A stretch of DNA of 64,000 nucleotides from Intrasporangiaceae bacterium (lineage in GTDB: Bacteria; Actinomycetota; Actinomycetes; Actinomycetales; Dermatophilaceae). Positions 1-9,061 of this stretch are shown one piece after another. A model generated the notes under the pieces. It searched no databases. It worked only from the letters and a program-made list of their open reading frames with translations, and was not told where the DNA came from. The DNA lies in NCBI GenBank assembly GCA_021324575.1, contig JAJPIW010000043.1, forward strand, positions 1 to 64,000, read 5' to 3'. Both the position numbers and the translations under genes were made by a program. Position 1 is the first letter of the stretch; each line of letters opens with the position of its first letter.

Positions 1-456
1 ACCCCCGGAACCCCCGGAACCCCGGGCCAGCCCGGAACCCCGGGAACCCCCGGAACCCCCGGCACCCCGGGAACCCCCGGCACCCCCGGCACCCCGGGCC
101 AGCCCGGAAACCCGGGTACCCCCGGAACCCCCGGCACCCCGGGTACCCCCGGAACCCCGGGAACTCCGGGTACTCCCGGAACCCAGGGGGGCGATCCCGG
201 CACTCCGGGCCAAGGCGGCCTGGGTGACGGCAACCCCGGCAGCACAGGTGGTATCGGCGATGGAGATGGCAGCCAGCGAGCCAGCGTTACGGCGGCGGGT
301 GGATTCACCAGCCTCGGTGCACGGACTGCTGAGACGGCCAGTGTGTCGAACCTCGCCTACACCGGCTCCAACAGCCTCGAGCTCCTCGGACTCGGACTGT
401 TGCTGATGGGAGCAGGGATGACCTTCACTCGCAAGGGCGCCCGCCTGCGGCGCTGA
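1..456 (+). CDS. Collagen-like, sortase-anchored surface protein (3' end only)
   Basis: The reading frame is open from the window edge to the TGA at 454-456, so only the C-terminal 151 residues are present. Residues 1 to about 60 are uninterrupted Gly-X-Y triplets, mostly Thr-Pro-Gly with a few Gln-Pro-Gly and Asn-Pro-Gly, the pattern of bacterial collagen-like triple helices. A Gly-rich linker follows, then the motif LAYTG at 352-366, a hydrophobic segment rich in Leu and Gly, and a basic tail ending RKGARLRR. That triad is a cell-wall sorting signal; LAXTG is the variant used by class E sortases in high-GC actinobacteria. I infer a protein linked to peptidoglycan with a collagen-like stalk. 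The N-terminal head and the signal peptide lie upstream of the window. No sortase gene is visible nearby. Confidence 0.9.
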   Translation, partial: TPGTPGTPGQPGTPGTPGTPGTPGTPGTPGTPGQPGNPGTPGTPGTPGTPGTPGTPGTPGTQGGDPGTPGQGGLGDGNPGSTGGIGDGDGSQRASVTAAGGFTSLGARTAETASVSNLAYTGSNSLELLGLGLLLMGAGMTFTRKGARLRR

Positions 457-639
457 GTGAACGGGGGCGGCGTCCGAGGAAACTCGGGCGCCGCCCCAAC
501 TGCTGCCCCGACAACCTCACAGCACCGGAACCGGCCAAGTCCCCGCCAGCCGGACGGCCTGGCGCCGGCGTCAGTGCCGTCGGTGCCTGCAGCGCGCGGT
601 ACGCCCCACCTCCCGGAATGTCGCCATCGCGGCCCGACA

Positions 640-697
640 TCGTGACGTCACGACGTCGTGAACGTCACGACGTCGTGACGTCACGACGTTCACGACG
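640..697. terminator. Nested palindromes built from GACGTC/CACGAC units, probable terminator
   Basis: Positions 662-681 form a perfect 20-bp palindrome. Overlapping 12-bp palindromes lie at 641-652, 649-660 and 674-685, and arms GTCGTG (655-660) and CACGAC (682-687 region) extend the central stem with one bulged base. The block lies between the plus-strand surface-protein gene and a minus-strand gene ending at 721, so a bidirectional terminator is the simplest reading. There is no T-tract. The repeated TGACGTCA core could instead be a protein-binding array. Confidence 0.5.
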
Positions 698-720
698 GAG
701 CGGTCTGCCCCGCCCGGACA

Positions 721-1236
721 TCAGCCCGCCGCGCCTGCGCCTCGGCCAAACGGCCCGCGCGGCGGGGGTTTGAGGTCATGCGAGACGAGGTACGCGCCTC
801 GTGCACTCATGATGCGGGCCGGCATCTCCTGGACCCCCGTGTCCAGCCGGAACAGTGCGCCGAGCAGGCCGACCTCACCGACGAACCTCGCCGTGGTGCA
901 GTTCCCATCCCCCCACCACAGCCGCAGGCCGGACCGGTCGAGCGAGATGACCGCTACGTCCTGGATCGGGATGACGTGCGACAGGACCATCCCTCGGACG
1001 TGGATCGCGTCCGAGTGCAGACGCACCAGCGGTCGCCACGGCAGGACGACCAGCGCGGCGGCCATGGCGAACGGCACAAGAGCCCAGGCGCCGTGCCACG
1101 GCGGGTCGGACCGGGCGACCTCACCGTTCCACAGCAGCCACCCGACGCCCAGGATCGAGACGAGCAGTCGACCCAGCAGAGGGGGCCGCCAGGTACCCAG
1201 CAGCGGCGACGAGGGCGCTTCGACCCTGAGCGGCAT
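721..1236 (-). CDS. Small membrane protein with a PH-like (bacterial pleckstrin homology) domain
   Basis: The 171-residue product has two hydrophobic segments near residues 20-38 and 50-66, followed by a compact beta-rich region (LVRLHSDAIHVRGM, then VAVISLDRSGLRLWWGDG) typical of bacterial PH-domain membrane proteins (YdbT/bPH style). An in-frame ATG 33 bases upstream exists, but the ATG at 1236 has a GGAGG six bases before it, so I chose that one. This start codon lies inside a copy of the genome's GTATGCCG octamer. The function is unknown. Confidence 0.65.
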   Translation of the reverse strand: MPLRVEAPSSPLLGTWRPPLLGRLLVSILGVGWLLWNGEVARSDPPWHGAWALVPFAMAAALVVLPWRPLVRLHSDAIHVRGMVLSHVIPIQDVAVISLDRSGLRLWWGDGNCTTARFVGEVGLLGALFRLDTGVQEMPARIMSARGAYLVSHDLKPPPRGPFGRGAGAAG

Positions 1237-1323
1237 ACGACACCTCCATTCGATGCAGCCTCGCACCAATTCTGACAGCCCGCCGTCCCGGATGACGGAC
1301 GGTCTCAGCCCGGGTCGCGAAAA

Positions 1324-2406
1324 TCAGGTCAAGTCGCTGCCACCGGCAGCCTTGAGCGCGTCGACGACGGCCTTCACGTCCTGGGCTCGCTCGAGAGTGG
1401 TGACGAGCAACGCGTCACCGGTGTCGATGACGACGACGTCGTCCAGGCCCACGACAGAGACGACCCGCCCCGACCCCGGCACGACGAGTCCGGTGCTGTC
1501 GACGGCGACGACCAGGTCCGGGTCGCCGAGGACCGTCGGGCCACCGTCAGCCGGCGGGGGCAGCAGCCCGGCCAGCGACGCGAAGTCACCGATGTCGTCC
1601 CACGCGAACGTCCCCGGGACGACCGCCACCCGACCCGCCGCAGCAGCCGGCTCGGCGATGGCGTTATCGATGGCAATCTTTGTCAGCCCATCCCAGCTCT
1701 GTTCCAGGAGAGCCTGATCCGCTGCCAACGCGCGCAGCCCCGAGGCCAGGTCGGGGTGCCACTCATGCAACAGGTCGAGCAGCACGGACGCCCGGACGAC
1801 GAACATCCCGGCGTTCCAGCGGTAGGCCCCCTCGGCGAGATAGCGAGCCGCGGTCGACGCGTCCGGCTTCTCGACGAACTCCTCCACGGCACGGGCCGTC
1901 GGCCGACCCGGCAGCGCGGACCCGGCCCGGATGTAGCCGAATCCGGTCGCGGCATACGTCGGCTCGATCCCGATCGTGACGAGCAGGCCGGTGCGGGCGA
2001 CCTCGACCGCCTCCCGCACGCAGTCCTCGAAGGCCACCTGGTCGCCGATCAGATGGTCCGCGGCGAACGAGCCGACGACCGCCGACGGGTCGCGCGCCTC
2101 AAGAACCGCCGCCGCCCAGCCGATGGCGGCCATCGAGTCCCGCGGGGAGGGCTCGGCCATGAGCTGTGTGGTGGGAAGGCCCGGGAGCTGAGCCGCGACG
2201 GCCGAAGCGTGGCGGGTCCCGGTCACGACGACGAGCCGGTCACCGACGAGCGGCCGGAGCCGGTCCGCGGTCCCCTGGAGGAGCGTGCGCCCCGTCCCGG
2301 TGAGGTCGAGGAGGAACTTCGGGGCGCCCGCCCGCGACAGCGGCCACAGGCGCGTCCCGGCTCCACCAGCGGGCACGACCGCCCAGAACCCGTCGATGGC
2401 CGTCAT
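1324..2406 (-). CDS. manC: Mannose-1-phosphate guanylyltransferase
   Basis: This enzyme makes GDP-mannose from mannose-1-phosphate and GTP in the cytosol. The 360-residue protein carries the nucleotidyltransferase signature GGAGTRLWPLSR at residues 14-25 with the expected downstream Lys (PKFLL) and the FVEKP motif of the sugar-phosphate binding site near residue 175. The length fits the short, single-domain form without a C-terminal phosphomannose isomerase domain. It is divergent from the GT4 glycosyltransferase gene 113 bases away, a natural user of GDP-mannose. Start ATG at 2406, with only a weak Shine-Dalgarno sequence. Confidence 0.9.
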   Translation of the reverse strand: MTAIDGFWAVVPAGGAGTRLWPLSRAGAPKFLLDLTGTGRTLLQGTADRLRPLVGDRLVVVTGTRHASAVAAQLPGLPTTQLMAEPSPRDSMAAIGWAAAVLEARDPSAVVGSFAADHLIGDQVAFEDCVREAVEVARTGLLVTIGIEPTYAATGFGYIRAGSALPGRPTARAVEEFVEKPDASTAARYLAEGAYRWNAGMFVVRASVLLDLLHEWHPDLASGLRALAADQALLEQSWDGLTKIAIDNAIAEPAAAAGRVAVVPGTFAWDDIGDFASLAGLLPPPADGGPTVLGDPDLVVAVDSTGLVVPGSGRVVSVVGLDDVVVIDTGDALLVTTLERAQDVKAVVDALKAAGGSDLT

Positions 2407-2519
2407 GCGACCGCAGGGTAGACGCCCGGGGTCACCAACCCCAACTCGTCACCCGCTGCACATCCGACCCGCCCCCGTGGGCCGGCGGCCGGTCACCACC
2501 TGCTCGGGACAGTCGAGAC

Positions 2520-3650
2520 ATGCGGATCGCCATCGTCACCGAGTCGTTTCTGCCCACCCTCAACGGCGTCACCACGAGCGTATGCCGGGTCGTCGAGTGC
2601 CTGCGCGCGCTTGGCCACCAGGTGCTCGTCATCGCCCCCGGCCCGGCGCCGGCCGAGCACGCCGGCGCCCGCGTCCACGCCCTTCCCCGGGTCTCGGTCC
2701 GCGAGTTCCCGGTCGGGGTGCCGACCCCGGCACTCGGCGCAGCCCTCGACGACTTCCGCCCCGACGTCGTCCACGCCGCCTCCCCCTTCGTCCTCGGGGC
2801 GCGAGGCATCAGCGTGGCCCGGTCACGCGGCATACCGAGTGTCGCGATCTACCAGACCGACGTGCCTGCGTACCTCGCCCAGCACCGGCCGGGAGCGCTC
2901 GGGCGTGGGGCCGGGCGCGCCGCCTGGCAGTGGGTCCGCCGCATGCACTCGCGTGCGTCGCTCACCCTGGCTCCGTCCCGGCCGACGCTGGCCGACCTGC
3001 AGGCCCACAGCATACCGCGAACCCACCTGTGGGCTCGAGGCGTCGATGCTGGGCTCTTCACGCCCGAGCACCGCGACGACCCCCGAACCCACGCCCTGCG
3101 CCGCGACCTTGCCCCGAACGGCGAGGTCATCCTCGGCTATGTCGGCCGGCTCGCCCCCGAGAAGGAGCTGCATCGCCTCGCCGAGGTCGCCCACCTGCCT
3201 GGGACGCGCCTGGTCGTCGTCGGTGACGGCCCGAGCCGGGCCGAGCTGGCCGGGAAGCTTCCGGGGGCGGTCTTCCTCGGCCGGCGCGAGGGGCTCGACC
3301 TGGCCCGCGCGTATGCCGCGTTCGACGTCTTCGTGCACACCGGCACCCGGGAGACGTTCGGGCAGACCCTCCAGGAGGCGGCAGCGACCGCCCTGCCCGT
3401 CGTCGCCCCCGCTCGGGGCGGCCCGCTCGACCTCGTCGCCGACGGCGTGACCGGCCTCCTCTTCGATCCCGACCGGCCCGGAACGCTGGCCGCCGCAGTC
3501 ACCCCGCTCGTCGACGACCCGGATCGTCGGGCCCGTCTCGGCGCAGCCGGCCTGGACGCTGTCGGGGGTCGCAGCTGGGCCCGGCTGACCGACGAGCTCG
3601 TGGGTCACTACGACACGGCCCGAGGGGTTGTCCTGCCACTCGCCTCCTGA
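2520..3650 (+). CDS. GT4-family glycosyltransferase, probable GDP-mannose-dependent mannosyltransferase
   Basis: The 376-residue, GT-B fold protein starts with the typical N-terminal strand and glycine loop (RIAIVTESFLPTLNG), has the nucleotide-sugar domain core GYVGRLAPEKEL near residue 205, and the E-x7-E donor motif in the segment HTGTRETFGQTLQEA near residues 275-290. It resembles the MgtA/PimB group that adds mannose to lipids or glycans in actinobacteria; that substrate is inferred from resemblance and from the adjacent manC. It has no transmembrane segment, so it would act at the inner face of the membrane. The downstream gene starts 56 bases after the stop. Confidence 0.85.
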   Translation: MRIAIVTESFLPTLNGVTTSVCRVVECLRALGHQVLVIAPGPAPAEHAGARVHALPRVSVREFPVGVPTPALGAALDDFRPDVVHAASPFVLGARGISVARSRGIPSVAIYQTDVPAYLAQHRPGALGRGAGRAAWQWVRRMHSRASLTLAPSRPTLADLQAHSIPRTHLWARGVDAGLFTPEHRDDPRTHALRRDLAPNGEVILGYVGRLAPEKELHRLAEVAHLPGTRLVVVGDGPSRAELAGKLPGAVFLGRREGLDLARAYAAFDVFVHTGTRETFGQTLQEAAATALPVVAPARGGPLDLVADGVTGLLFDPDRPGTLAAAVTPLVDDPDRRARLGAAGLDAVGGRSWARLTDELVGHYDTARGVVLPLAS

Positions 3651-3706
3651 TGGCCTACCGTGGCAGGGCCCTTTCGTCCTGCCCACGACCGTCGCCGGAG
3701 CCCGCC

Positions 3707-5092
3707 GTGAACGCCTCGACCCGACACCCTCGCGGTGCCCGTCGCCGGTCCAGCGCGTATGCCGCGTCTGCCGCCTGCGGTCTCGCCCTGGCTGTGGCTG
3801 GTCTCACGTCGGCCGGGCCGGCACTGGCCGCCGCCACCCCGTCCCCGTGGACGACCGGGCTGCCCACGCCTGCCGCGAGCGTCGCCCCGTCCGCCTCCGT
3901 CGGTGGCCCGAAGCTGGCGTCGATGGGCATCACGACCGACCTGTCCCCGGGCACGCCCGCGCCGCCGGTCATGCACGACGTCGCCTGGCTGGTCGCCGAT
4001 CTCGACACCGGCGAGGTCATCGCCGCCAAGGCGCCGCACGCCCGCCTCGCGCCGGCGAGCACGCTGAAGACCCTCGCCTCGCTCGTCCTGCTGCCCCGGA
4101 TCGACCCGAAGAAGTCGTATGCCGCGGAGGCGAGTGACGCCCAGGCCGACGGCACCCGCATCGGGCTGGTGCCCGGCCAGCTGTACAGCGGGACCCAGCT
4201 GTTCCAGGCCATGCTCATGGGATCGGCCAACGACGCCGTCTACATGCTGTCCCGGATCAACGGCGGGATCCCCGCAACCCTGGCCGAGATGAACGCCAAG
4301 GCCAAGGACCTGGGAGCACTCGACACCCACGCGGGCAACCCCAGCGGGCTGGACGCGCCGGGCCAGTCGAGCAGCGCCTACGACCTGGCGCTCTTCGGCC
4401 GCGCCGCCATGCACCTGTCGGCGTTCCGGACCTACGACACGACGTTGACCGTGCCCTTCCCGGGCAAGCCCGTGCCGAAGGCCACCCCCACGACCTCCAG
4501 GACGACGAGCCCGACCGCCAAGGCTCCGATCATCGTCGACGCCGCCGGGGTCAAGCGCCAGACGTATGCGCTGTCCAACCACAACACGTTGCTCTTCAAC
4601 TACCCGGGCACGATCGGCGGCAAGGACGGCTTCACCGACCAGGCCCACCGCACCTACATCTCCATCGCCCGCCGGGACGGCCACACCTACATCGCCACGG
4701 AGATGGGCGGCACCGACTACCAGCAGTGGCGTCCGACGGCCCGGCTGCTCGACTGGGCGTTCGCCAACGGGTCCAAGGCCGCAGCCATCGGCCGGCTCGT
4801 CGAGCCCGGCGAGGTCGCCGCGGCCGCGTCGGCGGCTGCGGCATCCGCCTCCGCCTCGTCGGCATCGGCCTCATCGGCGAGCGCTTCCAGCGCTGCCGCT
4901 GCCGCTGCCGTGTCGGCGGCCGACCGGTCGGCGACAGGCAACCCGGCCGCGGCGGCGCTCCACCTGCGGCCGGGCACCGACGGGACGGCAACGCTGCTGG
5001 TCGGAACCGGCGGCCTCGCCGCGGCCGCGATCCTCGGGGCGCTCGGGGTCCGACGGGCCCGTCGCCACAACAGCTATCCCCCCCGGCACTGA
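3707..5092 (+). CDS. Secreted serine D,D-carboxypeptidase-like protein (peptidase S11 family)
   Basis: This is a penicillin-binding-protein-type peptidase that would trim peptidoglycan stem peptides outside the membrane. Motifs are S118-x-x-K121 (STLK), S173-A-N175, and a KDG triad at residue 306 where most S11 enzymes have KTG. I chose the GTG at 3707 because GGAG lies about eight bases upstream and because it gives a clean signal peptide (basic RGARRR, hydrophobic core, APA-like cleavage site). The C-terminus has a low-complexity Ala/Ser linker at about 365-415, a hydrophobic segment and a basic tail (RRARRH), which suggests membrane anchoring. The protein is 461 residues long. The Thr-to-Asp change in the third motif may alter activity. 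Confidence 0.85.
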   Translation: MNASTRHPRGARRRSSAYAASAACGLALAVAGLTSAGPALAAATPSPWTTGLPTPAASVAPSASVGGPKLASMGITTDLSPGTPAPPVMHDVAWLVADLDTGEVIAAKAPHARLAPASTLKTLASLVLLPRIDPKKSYAAEASDAQADGTRIGLVPGQLYSGTQLFQAMLMGSANDAVYMLSRINGGIPATLAEMNAKAKDLGALDTHAGNPSGLDAPGQSSSAYDLALFGRAAMHLSAFRTYDTTLTVPFPGKPVPKATPTTSRTTSPTAKAPIIVDAAGVKRQTYALSNHNTLLFNYPGTIGGKDGFTDQAHRTYISIARRDGHTYIATEMGGTDYQQWRPTARLLDWAFANGSKAAAIGRLVEPGEVAAAASAAAASASASSASASSASASSAAAAAAVSAADRSATGNPAAAALHLRPGTDGTATLLVGTGGLAAAAILGALGVRRARRHNSYPPRH

Positions 5093-5126
5093 GCTCGGCC
5101 GGTCCGGCCGCTGACATGATGACCGG

Positions 5127-6653
5127 GTGAGCACGGACGCCCAGACCACGCCGACGACGAGCCCCACACCGGCCGGCGCCAACCCATCGTCGCCCGCACC
5201 AGCGCCAGCGCCGACGCCGCCCCCGAAGCCGACCGACGACCTGCGCAGCACCGACCACTCGATCCGGATCGGGCGCCGCGACCTGGCCTACCGCGCGACG
5301 ACCGGGCGGATCGTGGTCTCCAAGGAGTCCCTCGAAGGTGGCGTCTTCGGGGGCAGCAAGCCGTTCGCCGAGATGTCGGTGACCAGCTATGTCGTGGAGC
5401 CTGGAGAGGGTGAGCCGGAGCGCCCGGTCACGTTCGCGTTCAACGGCGGCCCGGGCTCGAGCTCGGTCTGGCTGCACCTCGGCCTGCTCGGCCCCCGGCG
5501 CGTCCTCGCCGGTGACGCGGGCTCCCCCGTCGGCCCGCCGTACGCCCTCGCCGACAACGCCGAGACCCTGCTCGCCGTCTCAGACCTCGTCTTCATCGAC
5601 CCGGTGTCCACCGGCTGGTCACGCGCCGTCGAGGGCGGCAAGCCCGGTGACCAGCACGGCTTCACCGCCGACATCGAGAGCGTCGGTGAGCTGATCCGGC
5701 TGTGGGTGACGCGCCACAACCGTTGGCTCGCCCCGAAGTTCGTCCTCGGCGAGTCCTACGGGACGGTCCGGGCGGCCGCTCTCGCCGAGCACCTCCAGGA
5801 CAAGCTGGCGATGTACCTCAACGGCGTCGTCCTCATCTCCTCGATCATCGACTACGGCACGAGCGACTTCGACTACCGCAACGACCGTGCCTACGTCGAC
5901 TACCTCCCGACGTATGCCGCGACCGCTCACCACCACGGTTTCCACGGCCGCAGGAGCCTGGCCGCGGTGCTCAGGGACGCCACCGAGTTCGCCGAGCGCG
6001 ACTACCCATGGGCCCTCGCCCGCGGGTCCCGGCTGACGCCGTCCGACCGCCGTGCGACGGTCAAGCGGCTGGCCGCCCTCACCGGTCTCTCAGCGGCATA
6101 CGTGGATCGGGCGAACCTGCGCGTCGAGCACATCCGCTACTTCACGGAGCTGTTGCGGGACAAGGGAACTGCCGTCGGCCGGCTCGACTCGCGGTTCACC
6201 GGTCCGCTCGTCGCGGGCAACGCCGAGCAGTGGGACGCCGACCCGGCCATGGACGCGATCACCGGGCCCTACGCGTCGGCGTTCAACCACTACGTGCGCA
6301 GCGAGCTGCGCTACGAGAACGACCTGTCGTATGCGGTGATGGCCGATCTCTACAAGACCTGGTCGTTCAAGGAGTTCGAGGGCAAGCCGGTCGACGTGAC
6401 GGCGGCGCTGTCGCGGGCGATGCGCGCCAACCCGCACCTGCAGGTGCACGTCGCCTACGGCTACCACGACGGAGCGACGCCGTACTGGGCCGCCGAGGAC
6501 GCGTTCGCCCACCTTGACGTGCCTGCGGATCTGCTCACCAACATCGAGCACTGTTACTACGAGGCCGGACACATGATGTACGTGCACGAGCCGAGCCGGG
6601 TGCAGCAGAGCAAGGACCTCGCGGCGTTCGTCACCCGGGCCGCGGGCCGATGA
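5127..6653 (+). CDS. Serine carboxypeptidase-like protein (peptidase S10 family)
   Basis: The 508-residue protein has the S10 hallmarks: the oxyanion-hole segment FNGGPGSSS near residue 109, the nucleophile elbow GESYG with Ser210, an Asp in GYHDGATPY near residue 449, and the catalytic His482 in EAGHMMYV. The family removes C-terminal residues from peptides at acidic pH. Unusually, there is no obvious signal peptide: residues 1-35 are a Pro/Ala/Thr-rich tail. The GTG start at 5127 has no strong ribosome site, so a start within this tail is possible. The stop overlaps the galactokinase start by four bases (ATGA), so the two are translationally coupled. Confidence 0.88.
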   Translation: MSTDAQTTPTTSPTPAGANPSSPAPAPAPTPPPKPTDDLRSTDHSIRIGRRDLAYRATTGRIVVSKESLEGGVFGGSKPFAEMSVTSYVVEPGEGEPERPVTFAFNGGPGSSSVWLHLGLLGPRRVLAGDAGSPVGPPYALADNAETLLAVSDLVFIDPVSTGWSRAVEGGKPGDQHGFTADIESVGELIRLWVTRHNRWLAPKFVLGESYGTVRAAALAEHLQDKLAMYLNGVVLISSIIDYGTSDFDYRNDRAYVDYLPTYAATAHHHGFHGRRSLAAVLRDATEFAERDYPWALARGSRLTPSDRRATVKRLAALTGLSAAYVDRANLRVEHIRYFTELLRDKGTAVGRLDSRFTGPLVAGNAEQWDADPAMDAITGPYASAFNHYVRSELRYENDLSYAVMADLYKTWSFKEFEGKPVDVTAALSRAMRANPHLQVHVAYGYHDGATPYWAAEDAFAHLDVPADLLTNIEHCYYEAGHMMYVHEPSRVQQSKDLAAFVTRAAGR

Positions 6654-7843
6654 CCGCACCAGTCTGGCTGCCGGCGCCGGACCCGGCGGAGGTCGCTGCC
6701 GCACTCACCGCCCAGTTCGCCGAGGCACACGGCGAGCCGCCGGACGGGGTCTGGTCGGCGCCCGGCCGGGTCAACCTGATCGGCGAGCACACCGACTACA
6801 ACGACGGGCTCTGCCTGCCGTTCGCCCTGCCCCATCGCACGTATGCCGCGGTCCGGGTCCGCGACGACGACCGGTTCACGCTGGCGAGCCGGCAGGCCGG
6901 GATGGGCTGGTCCGGCGGGCTGGACTCGGTCGGCCCGGGGCATCCGGAAGGGTGGTCCGCCTACGTCGCCGGCGTGCTGTGGTCGTTGCAGCGCAAGGGG
7001 ATTCACGTGCCCGGACTCGACATCGTCGTCGACGGCCGGGTCCCCCTTGGCAGTGGTCTGTCGTCGTCCGCGGCACTGGAGTGCTCGGTGGCGGTGGCGG
7101 TCTCGGAGGTGGCACCCGACGGTTCGTCCCTCGCCCGGCGAGACCTGATGGCTGCCTCCATCGAGGCCGAGAACGTCGTGGCGGGCGCCAACACCGGCGG
7201 CATGGACCAGGCCGTGTCCTTGCTGGCGCGCGAGGGGCACGCCCTGCTGCTCGACTGCTCCGACTTCTCCACCCGCGACGTCGCCTGGCGGATCGGAGCG
7301 CTCGGCTGGACCCTCCTGGTCGTCGACACCCGCGCCCCGCACGCCCTCGTCGACGGTCAGTACGCCGAACGCAGGGCGTCGACCGCGGCGGCCGCGCGTC
7401 GGCTCGGCGTCGGTGCGCTGCGGGCCGTCGGCGTGGACGAACTGGACGCCGCTCTGGCCCGGCTGGACGACGACGTTCTGCGCCGCCGCGCCCGGCACGT
7501 CGTCACCGAGATCGAGCGGGTCCGTGTCGCCGCCGATGCGCTCGAGCGGGCCGACGTCGATGCGCTGGGTGCTGCCATGACGGCCTCGCACGCATCGCTG
7601 CGCGACGACTACGAGGTCACCGTGCCCGAGCTGGACACCGTCGTCGAGGTCGCGCTCGCCGCCGGCGCGGTGGGTGCCCGGATGACCGGCGGCGGGTTCG
7701 GCGGGTCGGCGATCGCCCTGGTCCGCGACACGGCATACGAGCAGGTCGCCGAGGCCGTCCACGCGGCGTTCGTCGACCGCGGGTTCGCGGCCCCCCAGTT
7801 CCTCCTCGCCACCCCGAGCGCCCCCGCCGGGCGCACAGCGTAG
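6650..7843 (+). CDS. galK: Galactokinase
   Basis: The enzyme phosphorylates galactose at C1 with ATP, the first committed step of the Leloir pathway. The 397-residue GHMP kinase has the galactokinase signature GRVNLIGEHTDYNDG near residue 37, the ATP-binding loop PLGSGLSSSAALE near residue 128, the segment GANTGGMDQ with the catalytic Asp, and the C-terminal GHMP motif MTGGGFGGS. No galT or galE lies in the window. Translation is probably coupled to the upstream S10 peptidase through the ATGA overlap. Two hairpins follow the stop codon. Confidence 0.95.
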   Translation: MTAPVWLPAPDPAEVAAALTAQFAEAHGEPPDGVWSAPGRVNLIGEHTDYNDGLCLPFALPHRTYAAVRVRDDDRFTLASRQAGMGWSGGLDSVGPGHPEGWSAYVAGVLWSLQRKGIHVPGLDIVVDGRVPLGSGLSSSAALECSVAVAVSEVAPDGSSLARRDLMAASIEAENVVAGANTGGMDQAVSLLAREGHALLLDCSDFSTRDVAWRIGALGWTLLVVDTRAPHALVDGQYAERRASTAAAARRLGVGALRAVGVDELDAALARLDDDVLRRRARHVVTEIERVRVAADALERADVDALGAAMTASHASLRDDYEVTVPELDTVVEVALAAGAVGARMTGGGFGGSAIALVRDTAYEQVAEAVHAAFVDRGFAAPQFLLATPSAPAGRTA

Positions 7844-7866
7844 CCTCGCCGGCCCGCTACCCGCCT

Positions 7867-7929
7867 GTCCCGATCTGCGCCCTGGCGCAGATCGGGACGA
7901 CCGGCGTCGCCATTCTGGCGCCGGTCGTC
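7867..7929. terminator. Two overlapping hairpins between convergent galK and the YihY gene
   Basis: The first hairpin has perfect 15-base arms at 7867-7881 and 7884-7898. The second has perfect 11-base arms at 7896-7906 and 7919-7929 with a 12-base loop. They share three bases, so they may compete. They lie between converging genes without a T-tract, which is usual for actinobacterial terminators. Confidence 0.7.
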
Positions 7930-7987
7930 GGCCTGAGCGCCACGGCGCAGGAACGCGAGCGAGCGCCCCCGGCCCAACAGCCCGAGG

Positions 7988-9061
7988 TCAGCGGCGACCG
8001 CGCGGGCGGGTGGGCCGGAGGAGGCGGACCAGGCCGCGGGCGACGGCGCCGATCCCGGCCACCCCGGCAGCGCCGAGCACGGCACCGGCTGCCAACGTGG
8101 TCCGGTCGGCGGAGCGCTGGCCGAAGGTCGGCAGGCCGACCGCCGCCCGGGCCGCCGGATCGGGCTCGGTCGTCGTCTCCGCGGAGGCCGGGATCGCCGC
8201 GGCGTTGGCCGTGTCGAGGTCGTTGGCAGCCCACGCGGCCGACAGCAGGACGATCCGGGAGATGAAGTTGAGCCACACGAGCAGGCCCACGACGAGGGCG
8301 ATCGAGCCGTAGAGCGGGTTCCGCAGGGTGCTGGCGAGCAGCCGGGAGCCGAAGAGCTTGAGGAAGGTCAGCCCGAACCCGCCCACCACGGCACCGTTGC
8401 GGACGCCGCGCCACGGGAGGTCGACACCGGACAGGACCCGCAGCAGGAGCGCCACGAGGGTCCCGTCCAGCAGGACGCCGAGGACGGCGCCGACCACGGT
8501 GAGGATCCAGCCCTGACCGCCCAGGCCGACGTGCTTGGCCACCTGGCCGGTGACCGCGCCGGCCACGCCGGTGATCGCCGCGGACAGGACGATCCCGAGG
8601 CCGAAGAGCACGGCCACCCCGAGGTCGCGGAGCTTCAGCATGACCGCGTTGCCGGGCTCACCGGGGGCGCCGAAGATCGCGCGGATCCCGTCGCGGGTGG
8701 CCGACAGCCAGCCCATCCCGGAGACGACCAGGCCGACGAGCGAGATGGCGCCGGTGATCGACAGCGCGTTCCGGCTGGGGATCCCGAGCGGGATGAGCCC
8801 ACCAGGGTGCTTGCTGTCCTTGATGAAGCCGGGCAACGTCTTGTCGAGGTAGTCGGCGATCTGGCCGAGCCACTCCGGGTGGCCGCGCAGGAGGAACCCG
8901 AAGATCGTGAAGGCCAGCGCCACCGCCGGGAAGACCGCAAGGAACGCGAAGTAGGTGATCCCGCCGGCGAGTAGGGAGCCCGGCGCGTTGTTGTAGCGCT
9001 GCCAGCTCCGGTATGCCGCGGTGCCGGTCACCCGCGCCCAGACCTGTTTCAAGCCCGTCAC
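7988..9061 (-). CDS. YihY/BrkB-family inner membrane protein
   Basis: The 357-residue protein has six hydrophobic segments spaced as in the YihY (formerly BrkB, 'ribonuclease BN') family, beginning with GGITYFAFLAVFPAVALAFTI and ending with LVVGLLVWLNFISRIVLLSAA, then a charged cytoplasmic tail. The family function is not established. A longer in-frame extension upstream exists, but the GTG at 9061 overlaps the stop of the upstream gene as GTGA and begins the conserved part, so I chose it. It probably forms one unit with the RNA-ligase-family gene. Confidence 0.85.
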   Translation of the reverse strand: MTGLKQVWARVTGTAAYRSWQRYNNAPGSLLAGGITYFAFLAVFPAVALAFTIFGFLLRGHPEWLGQIADYLDKTLPGFIKDSKHPGGLIPLGIPSRNALSITGAISLVGLVVSGMGWLSATRDGIRAIFGAPGEPGNAVMLKLRDLGVAVLFGLGIVLSAAITGVAGAVTGQVAKHVGLGGQGWILTVVGAVLGVLLDGTLVALLLRVLSGVDLPWRGVRNGAVVGGFGLTFLKLFGSRLLASTLRNPLYGSIALVVGLLVWLNFISRIVLLSAAWAANDLDTANAAAIPASAETTTEPDPAARAAVGLPTFGQRSADRTTLAAGAVLGAAGVAGIGAVARGLVRLLRPTRPRGRR

